Shown here one piece after another: positions 28,237 through 38,090 of a stretch of 64,000 nucleotides of DNA. Under the pieces are notes generated by a model, which was not told the DNA's origin, ran no database searches, and saw nothing but the letters and a program-made list of their open reading frames with translations. A program made the position numbers and the translations under genes. The stretch is from Oleiphilus messinensis (GTDB taxonomy: Bacteria; Pseudomonadota; Gammaproteobacteria; Pseudomonadales; Oleiphilaceae). The stretch lies in assembly GCF_002162375.1 (NCBI RefSeq), contig NZ_CP021425.1, forward strand, positions 5,163,001-5,227,000, read 5' to 3'. Each line of letters begins with the position of its first letter. Within the stretch, counting starts at the first letter, position 1.

Positions 28237-29667
28237 TCACAGCATTTTGATAAACAATTTGGAATTTCGCTGATTGTTGTACGCCGCCCGCTTGGACTCA
28301 GGCAGTTCATTGATGCTCGCAGGCACAAAACCACGCTCCCGGAACCAGTGTTCTGTTTGCGTGGTCAATGCAAATATTCGGTTCAGTTTCAATCTTCGCG
28401 CTTTGTCTTCAATAATCTGTAGCAGGGTATCACCACGCCCGTGGCGTCGATAGCGTGAAGATACAGCAAAACAAGCCAGCTCACCGATCCTTTCCGATGG
28501 ATATGGATACAGCGCGGCACAACCAATGATACCGCCATCACGCTCATCAACGGTGAACTTGTCAATTTCCATTTCCAGCAGTTCTCTCGAGCGCCGGATC
28601 AATATACCCTGCTCTTCAAGCGGCCGGAGTAACTCGCTGATGCCGCCGATATCCGTTAGTTTGGCCGGCCGGATTTGTTCATAGTCCTGGGCGGAGATCA
28701 TGGTTCCCAACCCGTCACGCGTGAACATTTCCTGCAATAGTGCCCCTTCATGCTGGAAACTCAAAACATAGGAACGATCGACGCCCTGATGACATGCCGT
28801 ACAGATAAACGCCAGTAAATCCCGACACTCCGGGTCAAGTGCATCTTGTGGAGACACACCTTCAACCTGGGCTAATAACCGTTGCGCGCGGGCCAGAGAA
28901 AGCTCCCGAATCAGGTCACCATTGCCATCAAGAATACCGCCCTGTTCGGAAAACATGATCAGTTTATGGGCTCCAATTGCGCTGGCAACTGACGCGGCGA
29001 CATCCTCATAGCTGAGATTGAAAGCCTCTCCCGTTAACGAATAGCCGATGGATGGCAGGAGTACGATTGCTTGTTGATCGAGAAACTGCTGAATCGCATG
29101 GGCATCAACTTTACGCACACGCCCTGTGAATCCATAATCTACACCGTCTAATACACCCACCGGGCGGGACATGACAAAATTACCACTGATCACCTTGATA
29201 CTGGCACCATGCATGGGCGAATTGGCCATTCCTGCGGAAAGTAACGCTTCAAGCTGACAACGCAAGCCACCTGCGGCCTGTAACACATGAGGCATTGCGC
29301 GGGCTGAAGTAACCCGGAGCTTGCCACAGACTTGGTCATCAATTCCAGCCTGATGAAGTGCCCGGTTGATTTGCGGGCGGGCACCAAAAACCAGCACGAT
29401 CTTAACGCCGAGACTGTTCAGCATTGCCACATCATGAACAATATCAATCAGGTTTTCGTGATCTAATGCATCGCCACTTAGTGCGATAACTAGCCGTTTA
29501 CCCCGGTTAGCATTGATATAGGGTGAAGTCTGGCGAAACCACCTGATCCAGTTTTGATTCTCCACACTCAGGTCAGCGTTTCTTTTTGGGTTACCCGAAT
29601 CTTCGGCTGTATGCTCAAAACGGGAACGACTGCTGATACCCGCACTCTCTCTTTCCGAACTACTCAA
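28237..29667 (-). CDS. argA: N-acetylglutamate synthase
   Basis: A 476-residue enzyme catalysing the first step of arginine synthesis, acetyl-CoA plus glutamate to N-acetylglutamate. The N-terminal amino-acid-kinase domain (about 40-330) begins WIRWFRQTSPYINANRGKR, as in pseudomonad ArgA. The C-terminal GNAT domain has RYRRHGRGDTLL (acetyl-CoA loop) and HWFRERGF. The start is TTG at 29667, supported by GAGGTA 8 bp upstream. It gives about 40 extra N-terminal residues over the P. aeruginosa enzyme. It follows argE on the same strand by 44 bp, so the two form an operon. Confidence 0.95.
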   Translation of the reverse strand: MSSSERESAGISSRSRFEHTAEDSGNPKRNADLSVENQNWIRWFRQTSPYINANRGKRLVIALSGDALDHENLIDIVHDVAMLNSLGVKIVLVFGARPQINRALHQAGIDDQVCGKLRVTSARAMPHVLQAAGGLRCQLEALLSAGMANSPMHGASIKVISGNFVMSRPVGVLDGVDYGFTGRVRKVDAHAIQQFLDQQAIVLLPSIGYSLTGEAFNLSYEDVAASVASAIGAHKLIMFSEQGGILDGNGDLIRELSLARAQRLLAQVEGVSPQDALDPECRDLLAFICTACHQGVDRSYVLSFQHEGALLQEMFTRDGLGTMISAQDYEQIRPAKLTDIGGISELLRPLEEQGILIRRSRELLEMEIDKFTVDERDGGIIGCAALYPYPSERIGELACFAVSSRYRRHGRGDTLLQIIEDKARRLKLNRIFALTTQTEHWFRERGFVPASINELPESKRAAYNNQRNSKLFIKML

Positions 29668-29711
29668 CGTCTATGTACCTCGATTAGACCTGCCCGCCCT
29701 GGGAGAAAACA

Positions 29712-30875
29712 TCAAAAACAATAGTGATGAATCAACTTCTCAATCGTAGATATTGCCGGATTGAGTTGATCAAGAGACAAATATTCATTTGGCTGGTGTG
29801 CCTGATCGATTGACCCTGCACCTAAAATTACCGTTTCCAGCCCCATTGCTTGAAGAAAGGGTCCTTCAGTTGCAAACGCCACACTCCCCGCGGCACGGGC
29901 AGTATATTGTTCACACAATTGGACAATTTCCGCATCAGCACGGGTTTCAAATGCATCTACGCCGGGAAACAAGGAGTCCATGGTAAATCGAATCCCGTCA
30001 CGTTCGGCAATAGGTTGCACCAGATCATGGATTTCCTGACGCAAATCATCCAGTTTCATACCCGGTAACGGGCGCAAATCAAACTGTAATTCACAAGCAC
30101 CACAGATCCTGTTAGGGTTGTCACCACCGTGGATATGACCGAGATTCAAAGTCGGAACGGAAACCTCGAACCCCGAATCGCGATACTTCGCCTGCATCTC
30201 ACGCCGGTAGGTCAACAACGCACCCAACACGCTGTGCATGCAATCCAATGCATTATTACCCAATTCAGGATTAGAAGAATGCCCACTTTGGCCAACGAGT
30301 CGAATAGCCTCCATCATAATGCCTTTGTGCATCCGGATTGGTTGTAAATTCGTCGGTTCACCAATAATTGCAGCCCGGGCAAAAGGAAAATCCTGGTGCT
30401 TGAACGAACGGGCACCACACATGGAGCTTTCTTCATCAGCCGTCGCCAATACGGTCAAAGGGTGCTGCAAATTACCCAGCTCAACGCGCTCCAGCGCACT
30501 CAATACGATCGGAAAAAAACCTTTCATATCGCAACTGCCCAAGCCATAGTAACGCCCATCCCGTTCGACCATTTTGAACGGATCTGTCTGCCAAAGTGAT
30601 GTATCGCAGGGTACCGTGTCACTGTGGCCGGATAGCACCAATCCTCGACGAACGCTGTTATCGTTTACCGGCCCAATATCAGCCTGGAGATTAAACTTTC
30701 CCGGAAATCCTGGAACTGCAGTAACCGCAACCCGAAATCCAAGCCGCTCCAGCCATTCCGCCAATAACAGGATGACTGATTCATTGCTTTGATCCCATTG
30801 TGGCGAAGAACAGCTAACGGAAGGACGGGCAATCAACTCTGACAACATGGTTGGCAGATTCGGTATTTTTTGCAT
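29712..30875 (-). CDS. argE: Acetylornithine deacetylase
   Basis: A 387-residue M20-family metallo-deacetylase that releases ornithine from N-acetylornithine. Visible metal-site motifs are SGHSDTVP, GSCDMKGF, ATADEESSMCGA and the C-terminal GAGSIDQAHQPNE. ATG 30875 is preferred over GTG 30881 because GAGAG lies about 10 bp upstream and the protein then begins like its relatives. A purine-rich leader of loosely repeated 9-10-bp units lies just upstream. It is co-transcribed with argA. Confidence 0.95.
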   Translation of the reverse strand: MQKIPNLPTMLSELIARPSVSCSSPQWDQSNESVILLLAEWLERLGFRVAVTAVPGFPGKFNLQADIGPVNDNSVRRGLVLSGHSDTVPCDTSLWQTDPFKMVERDGRYYGLGSCDMKGFFPIVLSALERVELGNLQHPLTVLATADEESSMCGARSFKHQDFPFARAAIIGEPTNLQPIRMHKGIMMEAIRLVGQSGHSSNPELGNNALDCMHSVLGALLTYRREMQAKYRDSGFEVSVPTLNLGHIHGGDNPNRICGACELQFDLRPLPGMKLDDLRQEIHDLVQPIAERDGIRFTMDSLFPGVDAFETRADAEIVQLCEQYTARAAGSVAFATEGPFLQAMGLETVILGAGSIDQAHQPNEYLSLDQLNPAISTIEKLIHHYCF

Positions 30876-30954
30876 CAGCACGGGCTCTCTCTTGGCTCTC
30901 TTGGTTCTATTAGCTTTCTTAAAAGAGGTTAGTCAAATATGATGTCACTTTGGC

Positions 30955-32280
30955 TCAATAATATATCTCGGCAGATTCGATTTGTTTCTTCTCAATGAAA
31001 TAAGAAACAGTTCCGCCTTTAACCTGGCTCTCCACTTCCACTCGAAACTCCTCGATGGCGACCAGCACGCCTTCAACCAGGCGGCCATCATCCAACTGCA
31101 ACTTAACGGGACGATTAGCGTAATTATCCATATTTTCAACCGGAACCCCTCTGTATTTCGCGACGTATACGGTTTTCGATGCTTCGGCCTGGCGAGCTAA
31201 GGCTTCCTGGCGCATTTGCTCAAGCGCCTCCGGCGTGAAATCAAGCTGGTTTAACTGGTCTCGGTCGATCCGGATGAGCTCTGCCCCTAAAGGTTGTCCA
31301 CCCAGGAGTAACTGGATTTTAACGTGCTCAAGAATTTCAGCTGTTTTTTCGCCCAAAGGCATTTCTGTATCATTCCAGTCATCCAGGGAAAACGATTGGG
31401 TAGGACTCGCACCTACAGCCAGGGCTTTTCCTTGTGTCATATACTGTTTCCAGGCATCGGCAAAAACAGGGGAAAGGTAAACCCCGTTTTCCTGTAAGGC
31501 GGCAAGACGATTCTGTAAATAGCCCGCAACAAATTCCTGTTCACTGGCATTACTGATGCGACTGCAATAGAACCCGATGCGTCGGAAATACCCCTCATCT
31601 TTAACGTTAAGCGATGCCTTTTTCAGGCTCGGCCAGCCTGCGAACAATGTTGTCGGCCGTACGCGATCCGCATCATAGTCAAGGACGACATCAAGTAAAC
31701 CTCGTCCCATGCCCGCCCCCTCGACGTTCAAGCGAGCAGACAAGGCTCCTTCAGCGGGTGCGTAAACATAATTAAGCCTGACATTGTAGTCCAGCTTTTC
31801 GTACCCCATTGCTTGTAGCTGACGACCCGTGAGGTATTCGTTATCCCCACAGTCATAAAGGCGGAAAGGCGAAAAAGCGGAAAAACGGGCATCATTCGGT
31901 AGCAGCGAATTAAACGAACTCGGTGACAACTGTAAAACCACATGCTCCGCGTTGATAGTCAGCTCATCGGGATACCAGCCCTGATGTACCCCCCATGCAA
32001 ATTCAAGCATTGGTTTGATACCGTCGAACTGCAACTGGAGGCGTTGAACCACAATTTCGTTTTTCAGTGCAAACGAATTAATCGAGAGGCGCTCAACCAC
32101 AATATCGCCATCAAACGACGTTGATATCCACTTCCAATTGATCACACCGTAGGGTGTGAATGCTTCTTTCATTTGATTGAGCTGCTGGGATACCAGGTAC
32201 CACATCCCACCTTTAAACGCCCCAAATACTACAATGGCGGCCAGTATGAGTGTCGCGAATAACTTTTTAAGAAAGCCCAT
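30955..32280 (-). CDS. Membrane-anchored protein of unknown function with Sm-like C-terminus
   Basis: A 441-residue protein. One transmembrane helix (about 4-25) is followed by a large presumably periplasmic beta-rich part without motifs I recognise. The last 50 residues, RPVKLQLDDGRLVEGVL to the end, have the beta-strand and Gly pattern of an SH3/Sm-like fold. ATG 32280 is chosen over TTG 32319 because it puts the helix at the N-terminus, though it lacks a good ribosome-binding site. It precedes argE on the same strand by about 80 bp. Two Cys in the middle (LYDCGDNEY, GFYCSR) could form a disulfide. No function can be assigned. Confidence 0.75.
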   Translation of the reverse strand: MGFLKKLFATLILAAIVVFGAFKGGMWYLVSQQLNQMKEAFTPYGVINWKWISTSFDGDIVVERLSINSFALKNEIVVQRLQLQFDGIKPMLEFAWGVHQGWYPDELTINAEHVVLQLSPSSFNSLLPNDARFSAFSPFRLYDCGDNEYLTGRQLQAMGYEKLDYNVRLNYVYAPAEGALSARLNVEGAGMGRGLLDVVLDYDADRVRPTTLFAGWPSLKKASLNVKDEGYFRRIGFYCSRISNASEQEFVAGYLQNRLAALQENGVYLSPVFADAWKQYMTQGKALAVGASPTQSFSLDDWNDTEMPLGEKTAEILEHVKIQLLLGGQPLGAELIRIDRDQLNQLDFTPEALEQMRQEALARQAEASKTVYVAKYRGVPVENMDNYANRPVKLQLDDGRLVEGVLVAIEEFRVEVESQVKGGTVSYFIEKKQIESAEIYY

Positions 32281-32679
32281 GTTGTTATTTATTGCCTTAA
32301 TTGTCGTGGAGTTGAGCAAAACTTTAGGGTCTGTATAACACGTATGCTTTCAAGTATACAACCGCTGGTGCCAATGATCTCGAAACCTGTCGAAAGACCG
32401 CAATATAGGGATAATTTTTTTAATAAAATACTACTTTGTACGTATTTTTAACTATTATTATCAAGGACTGCGCTAACGCAACGAGATTTTGTGCTAAAGT
32501 CGGCGAAAAGCCGGTTTACACTCATAATAATTGAGATTGAACCTATAATAATTGAAATCGAACCTATAATAATTAAAACAGTCTCGGCAAATAAAACCGA
32601 ACCAGCACTTGAGACAGATATCTGCGCTTGTGAAGTTTCGAAACAACAGAATTCCAATTAGATCAAACCGATTTGGCCA
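32281..32679. other. Intergenic region upstream of diguanylate cyclase
   Basis: About 400 bp of AT-rich DNA between divergent genes. It holds the 21-bp tandem repeat (separate entry) and an 8-bp inverted pair GTCGGCGA/AAGCCGGT-like element near 32500, but no supported gene. Confidence 0.5.
32524..32580. repeat. 21-bp tandem repeat, about 2.7 copies
   Basis: Two full units start ATAATAATTGA and end GAACCT, followed by a partial unit (ATAATAATTAAAACA). The two full units differ at two positions. The array lies about 100 bp before the cyclase ATG and could affect its promoter. Confidence 0.8.
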
Positions 32680-33720
32680 ATGAAATCACAAGGCGAACTA
32701 ACCCAGGCGATCCATTATCTCAAACTTGCTTTGCCAGAAATGAGCAAACGCAATATCCCGACGACGCCGCAAAACTATGCTGTCTGGTATGAATATATCG
32801 CAGGCAACAATGGAGCGCTGCGTAAAGAAATTGATTCGCTGATTAAAAAAGGCGCTGATTTCTCGGGGAAAATCAATTCATCGCTCTATCAAAAACACAT
32901 TGAAGGAAACAGCCTCTCTGCAGTCGACTCGATTCGTACCGAAGTCAGGAAGATCATTAACGATTTGCTGCAGCAATTTTCCAGCAGTAGCGATGGACTC
33001 GCCGGATACGGTGAAGTTCTGGAGCGTTTTTCCGAGAATATTGAATCCGCGGACGATGTAGACAGCATCCGATTTCTGGTAACCGAACTGGTTAACCAGA
33101 CCAAAGAACAGGAACAACGCACCCGGGACATGCAGAGCAGTCTGCAAAAGATGGCAGAAGAAATTCAGTCCCTCAAAGGTGAAGTGGAAAAACTGAATAT
33201 GACGGCAACCACGGACGGTTTGACCAAAGTGGCCAATCGCCGTTTTTTTGATGACGAATTGATAAACGCCTGCACCCACTGTCATCGCAATCACTTGCCA
33301 CTCTCCCTTTTGATTCTGGATATCGATCACTTCAAGAATTTCAATGATGAACATGGCCACTTGACGGGCGACAAAGTGCTGAAGTTCGTTGCGACTATCA
33401 TCAAAAAGCATTTCAAAGGCAAAGATACGGTTGCCCGATTCGGAGGGGAGGAATTCGCCGTCATTCTACCTGAAACAGAATACGATGATGCCCTGATTAT
33501 CGCCGAAAAAGTGCGTCAACGGATCGCCAAGCAAAACCTTACGGACAGCCAGGATAACAAAACCCTGGGCTCGATAACGATTTCCATAGGTGTAGCCCGG
33601 TTCAGGGGAACCGAATCAACGGACAACCTGGTACACAGAGCCGACGAGTGCCTTTATGCGGCAAAACGGCAGGGCCGTAACCAGGTTATCGGTGAGAAAT
33701 CTATCAGCACCGTTTTCTAA
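32680..33720 (+). CDS. Cytoplasmic diguanylate cyclase (GGDEF)
   Basis: A 346-residue protein with a 170-residue helical N-terminal domain (coiled-coil at about 145-175) and a GGDEF domain with FGGEEF, expected to be active. The product-inhibition position reads KxxD (KGKD) rather than RxxD, so feedback control by c-di-GMP may be weak or absent. No membrane segment is seen. The N-terminal domain (PTTPQNYAVWYEYIAGNNG) resembles the sensory region of several pseudomonad cyclases of unknown ligand. It is convergent with argB. Confidence 0.88.
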   Translation: MKSQGELTQAIHYLKLALPEMSKRNIPTTPQNYAVWYEYIAGNNGALRKEIDSLIKKGADFSGKINSSLYQKHIEGNSLSAVDSIRTEVRKIINDLLQQFSSSSDGLAGYGEVLERFSENIESADDVDSIRFLVTELVNQTKEQEQRTRDMQSSLQKMAEEIQSLKGEVEKLNMTATTDGLTKVANRRFFDDELINACTHCHRNHLPLSLLILDIDHFKNFNDEHGHLTGDKVLKFVATIIKKHFKGKDTVARFGGEEFAVILPETEYDDALIIAEKVRQRIAKQNLTDSQDNKTLGSITISIGVARFRGTESTDNLVHRADECLYAAKRQGRNQVIGEKSISTVF

Positions 33721-33731
33721 CGTAACGATGA

Positions 33732-34661
<930 letters not shown>

Positions 34662-34695
34662 TCAAGCCCGCTCTAACATTTAACCAGAGCCGGTA

Positions 34696-37368
34696 TTAAA
34701 AATTCAGTTCCAGAGTACTATCAATCTGGCTCAGCAGGTTCTTGAATAGCGCGATGATGCGTTGCAAAGCATCATCCGAATCAGCCTCAAACCGCAGCAC
34801 CAGAACCGGACTCGTATTTGACGCCCGACACAGCCCCCAACCATCCGGGTAATCGACACGGACACCATCAATGGTCGATACACTGCCTTCGCCAAAGTGA
34901 TTACTTTGACTAAGTTTCTCGACAATAGCAAATTTCTTGTCTTCCGCGACCGCAACGTTGATTTCCGGTGTACTCACATCCTCCGGGAAGGCATCGAATA
35001 CCTCATGACAATCCCGTTCGTCCAGTCCCAGAATCTCCAGCAATCGGGCCGCACTATAAAGCCCGTCATCAAAACCGAACCAACGCTCTTTGAAGAAAAT
35101 ATGGCCGGACATTTCACCCGCTAACAACGCACCGGTTTCCGCCATTTTAGCTTTAATCAGAGAATGGCCCGTTTTCCACATAATCGGTCGCCCGCCATAC
35201 TCGCCAACCAGATTGATCAAACGCCTGGAACACTTCACATCAAAAATAATGTCTGCGCCGGGGTTACGTGAGACAACATCTTTTGCAAAGAGCATGAGCA
35301 GGCGATCCGGCCAGATAATTTTTCCTTCATTGGTTACTACGCCGATGCGATCACCATCACCATCGAAAGCGATTCCCAGGTCTGCAGCTTCAGACTCTAC
35401 CGCAGCGATTAGATCTGCAAGATTTTCCGGGCGACTGGGATCCGGATGATGATTCGGGAAATTACCATCCACTTCACAATGCAAAGGCACCACTTCACAC
35501 CCGAGTTCCTCGAGCAGCATCGGCGCCAAATTCCCTGCCACACCGTTTCCGGCATCCACGACAACCCTCAACGGTGCTGCAACGGCGATATCATTCAATA
35601 TGGTATCAACATACTCTCGCTGGACGTCCTGCTCACTTACCGTGCCAGAGCCCTGAACAAACTCCTGATGGGTAATTCGGGCGTACAAGCGCTGGATAGC
35701 GTCTTCAGCAAGTGTTTCGCCCCCTAACATGGTTTTTATCCCGTTATACTGGGGCGGATTATGACTACCGGTGATCATCACCCCCGATCCGCCAGACAGT
35801 GTGTGAGCCGCAAAATAAAGAACCGGTGTCGGAACCAGACCTACGCTGATCACGTTGCACCCGGTATCAGTAAGACCCGCGATAAGCGACTGTGCAAAAT
35901 CAGGACTGGAGGCCCGACCATCGTAACCAACACAAACCTGATCCAGCCCCCGCTTGATTGCTTCACTACCGATTGCCCGGCCGATGTAGGTTATGACGTC
36001 AGAGGTCAGTGTCTCGCCAACAATACCCCGGATATCATAGGCTCGGAAAATTTCCGGTGCGATGGCAATTTGCTGGGTTTCCTGCAGATCAACACCATCC
36101 AGTTCAGAAAGGTCATCAAGATCAACCCCATCAAACAAAGCGCCATCGCTATCTTCTTCCAGAACGGTTTCCGAACTGGACATCCCCAGAACATCCTCAT
36201 CATCGGCGATCAGATCGACTCCAATATCTCCAGTGGTTTCCGGGGTTGTTTTCTCCAAGGATGTTTTCGCCTCATCCGACTGGGCTGGCGCTGTGGATTG
36301 TGAGGGGGCATCGGCAGCCGGCGGGGAGGCTTTTTTGGTTTGACCACGGGTCAGCAATTCCAGTTTATTCGCAACAGAATAAATCAGGCCAAACTGAACC
36401 ACCAGCCGCTTTTTATTGCTGCCTTCCAAATTTTGAGAAATGTGTGCTGTCATGGCGATCAAGTCTTTGCGCAATTTGCGTATAAAATCATTCCACAACA
36501 GAGAGAGCAGTAAAATGGAAACAACCGTCCCGATCACAAAACTCAAATAGAGCATGGTACGATCAATTATTTGCAGTTGCTCTTCCGGGCTATACTGCAG
36601 AACCCAGCCCGGAACAGAGGTATTCTTGTTGACGACGACTTCTGATAGCTGCCCCGATGTTAAAAAAGCAGACTCTTTATCACCGCGCCGTTGCAACAGG
36701 TGTACCCCACCTTTAACGTTTGCAACCAAATCCGAGAAGATTGAAGGATTGAATACCACCAGAAGCGTGCCGATGAGTTCACCGGACGAAAGGGCAACCG
36801 GGGAGGAAATCTGAAGCTTCCAGGTATTTTCCAGCAGAAAAGCCTCAGGGTGTGTATCTTCGCCCTTTTCCGTACGCCGCAACAGATCCAGATTGGCAAA
36901 CCCCAATCGGGTACCATCCCCGGCTTTACGGGTTATCCCCCCTTTGGGAAACAGATAAACTTTCTCTGCAAACGGAATGATCTGGCTTAAATCCGAAGTG
37001 ACCGCGATTTCATTCGCACCTTGAGCGGTAGAATTCTTGATCAGCTGAGTTTCCGAGGCTTCTTTAACTTGCGACCGGAGCAATTTGACATTTTGATTAA
37101 TACTGTTGACCAAAAGATCGGTGGAGCGCTGATTGATCGTCGCCGCGCTAGCCTGCTCAGTAGGTTGAATAACCAGAAATTCGAGGAGCGATACGCATGC
37201 AGCAAAGCCCAACACGGCACTGACAATCATTTTAATCAGATAAGCGTTAACATTCGCATGTTTCGCATCTTCAGTTGTTGATTGAGGCGCTTTTCCCTTT
37301 TTGCCGGTTTTTCCTTTTTTGACATCCTTTGCATTGGCTGTTTCAGCCTGATCTTTTTTCCTGAGCAT
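34696..37368 (-). CDS. algC: Phosphomannomutase/phosphoglucomutase, long membrane-anchored form
   Basis: An 890-residue protein. The N-terminal 430 residues hold a transmembrane helix (about 48-68), a periplasmic sensor-like domain, a second helix (about 275-297), and a low-complexity acidic linker. The C-terminal 450 residues are the mutase: AYDIRGIVG, phosphoserine loop TGSHNPPQYNG, metal loop DGDGDR and sugar-binding GEMSGH. AlgC interconverts mannose-6-P/mannose-1-P and glucose-6-P/glucose-1-P for polysaccharide and LPS synthesis. Long forms with this extra N-terminal region are known in some pseudomonads. The role of the membrane part is unclear. Confidence 0.93.
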   Translation of the reverse strand: MLRKKDQAETANAKDVKKGKTGKKGKAPQSTTEDAKHANVNAYLIKMIVSAVLGFAACVSLLEFLVIQPTEQASAATINQRSTDLLVNSINQNVKLLRSQVKEASETQLIKNSTAQGANEIAVTSDLSQIIPFAEKVYLFPKGGITRKAGDGTRLGFANLDLLRRTEKGEDTHPEAFLLENTWKLQISSPVALSSGELIGTLLVVFNPSIFSDLVANVKGGVHLLQRRGDKESAFLTSGQLSEVVVNKNTSVPGWVLQYSPEEQLQIIDRTMLYLSFVIGTVVSILLLSLLWNDFIRKLRKDLIAMTAHISQNLEGSNKKRLVVQFGLIYSVANKLELLTRGQTKKASPPAADAPSQSTAPAQSDEAKTSLEKTTPETTGDIGVDLIADDEDVLGMSSSETVLEEDSDGALFDGVDLDDLSELDGVDLQETQQIAIAPEIFRAYDIRGIVGETLTSDVITYIGRAIGSEAIKRGLDQVCVGYDGRASSPDFAQSLIAGLTDTGCNVISVGLVPTPVLYFAAHTLSGGSGVMITGSHNPPQYNGIKTMLGGETLAEDAIQRLYARITHQEFVQGSGTVSEQDVQREYVDTILNDIAVAAPLRVVVDAGNGVAGNLAPMLLEELGCEVVPLHCEVDGNFPNHHPDPSRPENLADLIAAVESEAADLGIAFDGDGDRIGVVTNEGKIIWPDRLLMLFAKDVVSRNPGADIIFDVKCSRRLINLVGEYGGRPIMWKTGHSLIKAKMAETGALLAGEMSGHIFFKERWFGFDDGLYSAARLLEILGLDERDCHEVFDAFPEDVSTPEINVAVAEDKKFAIVEKLSQSNHFGEGSVSTIDGVRVDYPDGWGLCRASNTSPVLVLRFEADSDDALQRIIALFKNLLSQIDSTLELNF

Positions 37369-37502
37369 AATACCTGCGCTTTACTGTTGAGCCCTGGCCG
37401 TCACGGGTCCGGGCATGATCCTCGCCCCAGATGGCCAGACCACCTGAAGATTAATCTATCTGATCAAGTGTAGTGAAGAATCAGGCTGCTTACACAGAAA
37501 AG

Positions 37503-37529
37503 TGAAAAAGAGGGCGCTCCCCCTTTTTT
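37503..37529 (-). terminator. Candidate terminator downstream of dut
   Basis: On the minus strand an AAAGGG-GGAGCG-CCCTCTTT-type hairpin is followed by five T residues, 25 bp after the dut stop. Pairing is imperfect. Confidence 0.4.
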
Positions 37530-37553
37530 GAAATCCCTTGTACCGTTCGGCAA

Positions 37554-38009
37554 TCAGTGTCGTCCGGTTGAACCAAAGCCACCCTGCCCCCGATCCGTCG
37601 TTTCAAACTCCTTGACGATTTCAAGTTCCGTCTGAAGTACTGGGACAATGACCATTTGCGCGATGCGTTCACCGACTTTCAATTCAAATGCGGTATCACC
37701 TCGATTCCAGCAAGACACCATCAACTGTCCCTGATAATCGGAGTCAATCAAACCCACCAGATTCCCCAGCACGATCCCGTGTTTGTGGCCCAATCCAGAA
37801 CGCGGTAATAACATGGCAGCATAGCCCGGATCGCCAATATAAATTGCCAGCCCGGTAGGTACCAGCAACGTCTCTCCCGGTGCCAGCTCCACATCCTGTT
37901 CGAGACATGCACGCAAATCCAAACCGGCAGAACCATCGGTAGCATATTCAGGAAGCGGGATTTCCTGCCCGATTCGACTATCGAGAATCTTAACTTGAAG
38001 TTGTTTCAT
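37554..38009 (-). CDS. dut: dUTP diphosphatase
   Basis: A 151-residue trimeric dUTPase that hydrolyses dUTP to dUMP, keeping uracil out of DNA and feeding dTMP synthesis. Conserved motifs appear in order: [40 protein letters not shown] and the C-terminal [10 protein letters not shown] arm. The length and gene order (between coaBC and algC) are those of Pseudomonas. Confidence 0.97.
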   Translation of the reverse strand: MKQLQVKILDSRIGQEIPLPEYATDGSAGLDLRACLEQDVELAPGETLLVPTGLAIYIGDPGYAAMLLPRSGLGHKHGIVLGNLVGLIDSDYQGQLMVSCWNRGDTAFELKVGERIAQMVIVPVLQTELEIVKEFETTDRGQGGFGSTGRH

Positions 38010-38090
38010 AGTACCTCTAAATACTGTATCAATTAATGCCTGTCGGTCAGGCCAGGTTTTATTGTGACTAATGAACCGGCGACTTCCCGG

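Noticed and set aside
32878-33411. Minus-strand 177-codon open frame
   Set aside because: Antisense shadow of the diguanylate cyclase gene.
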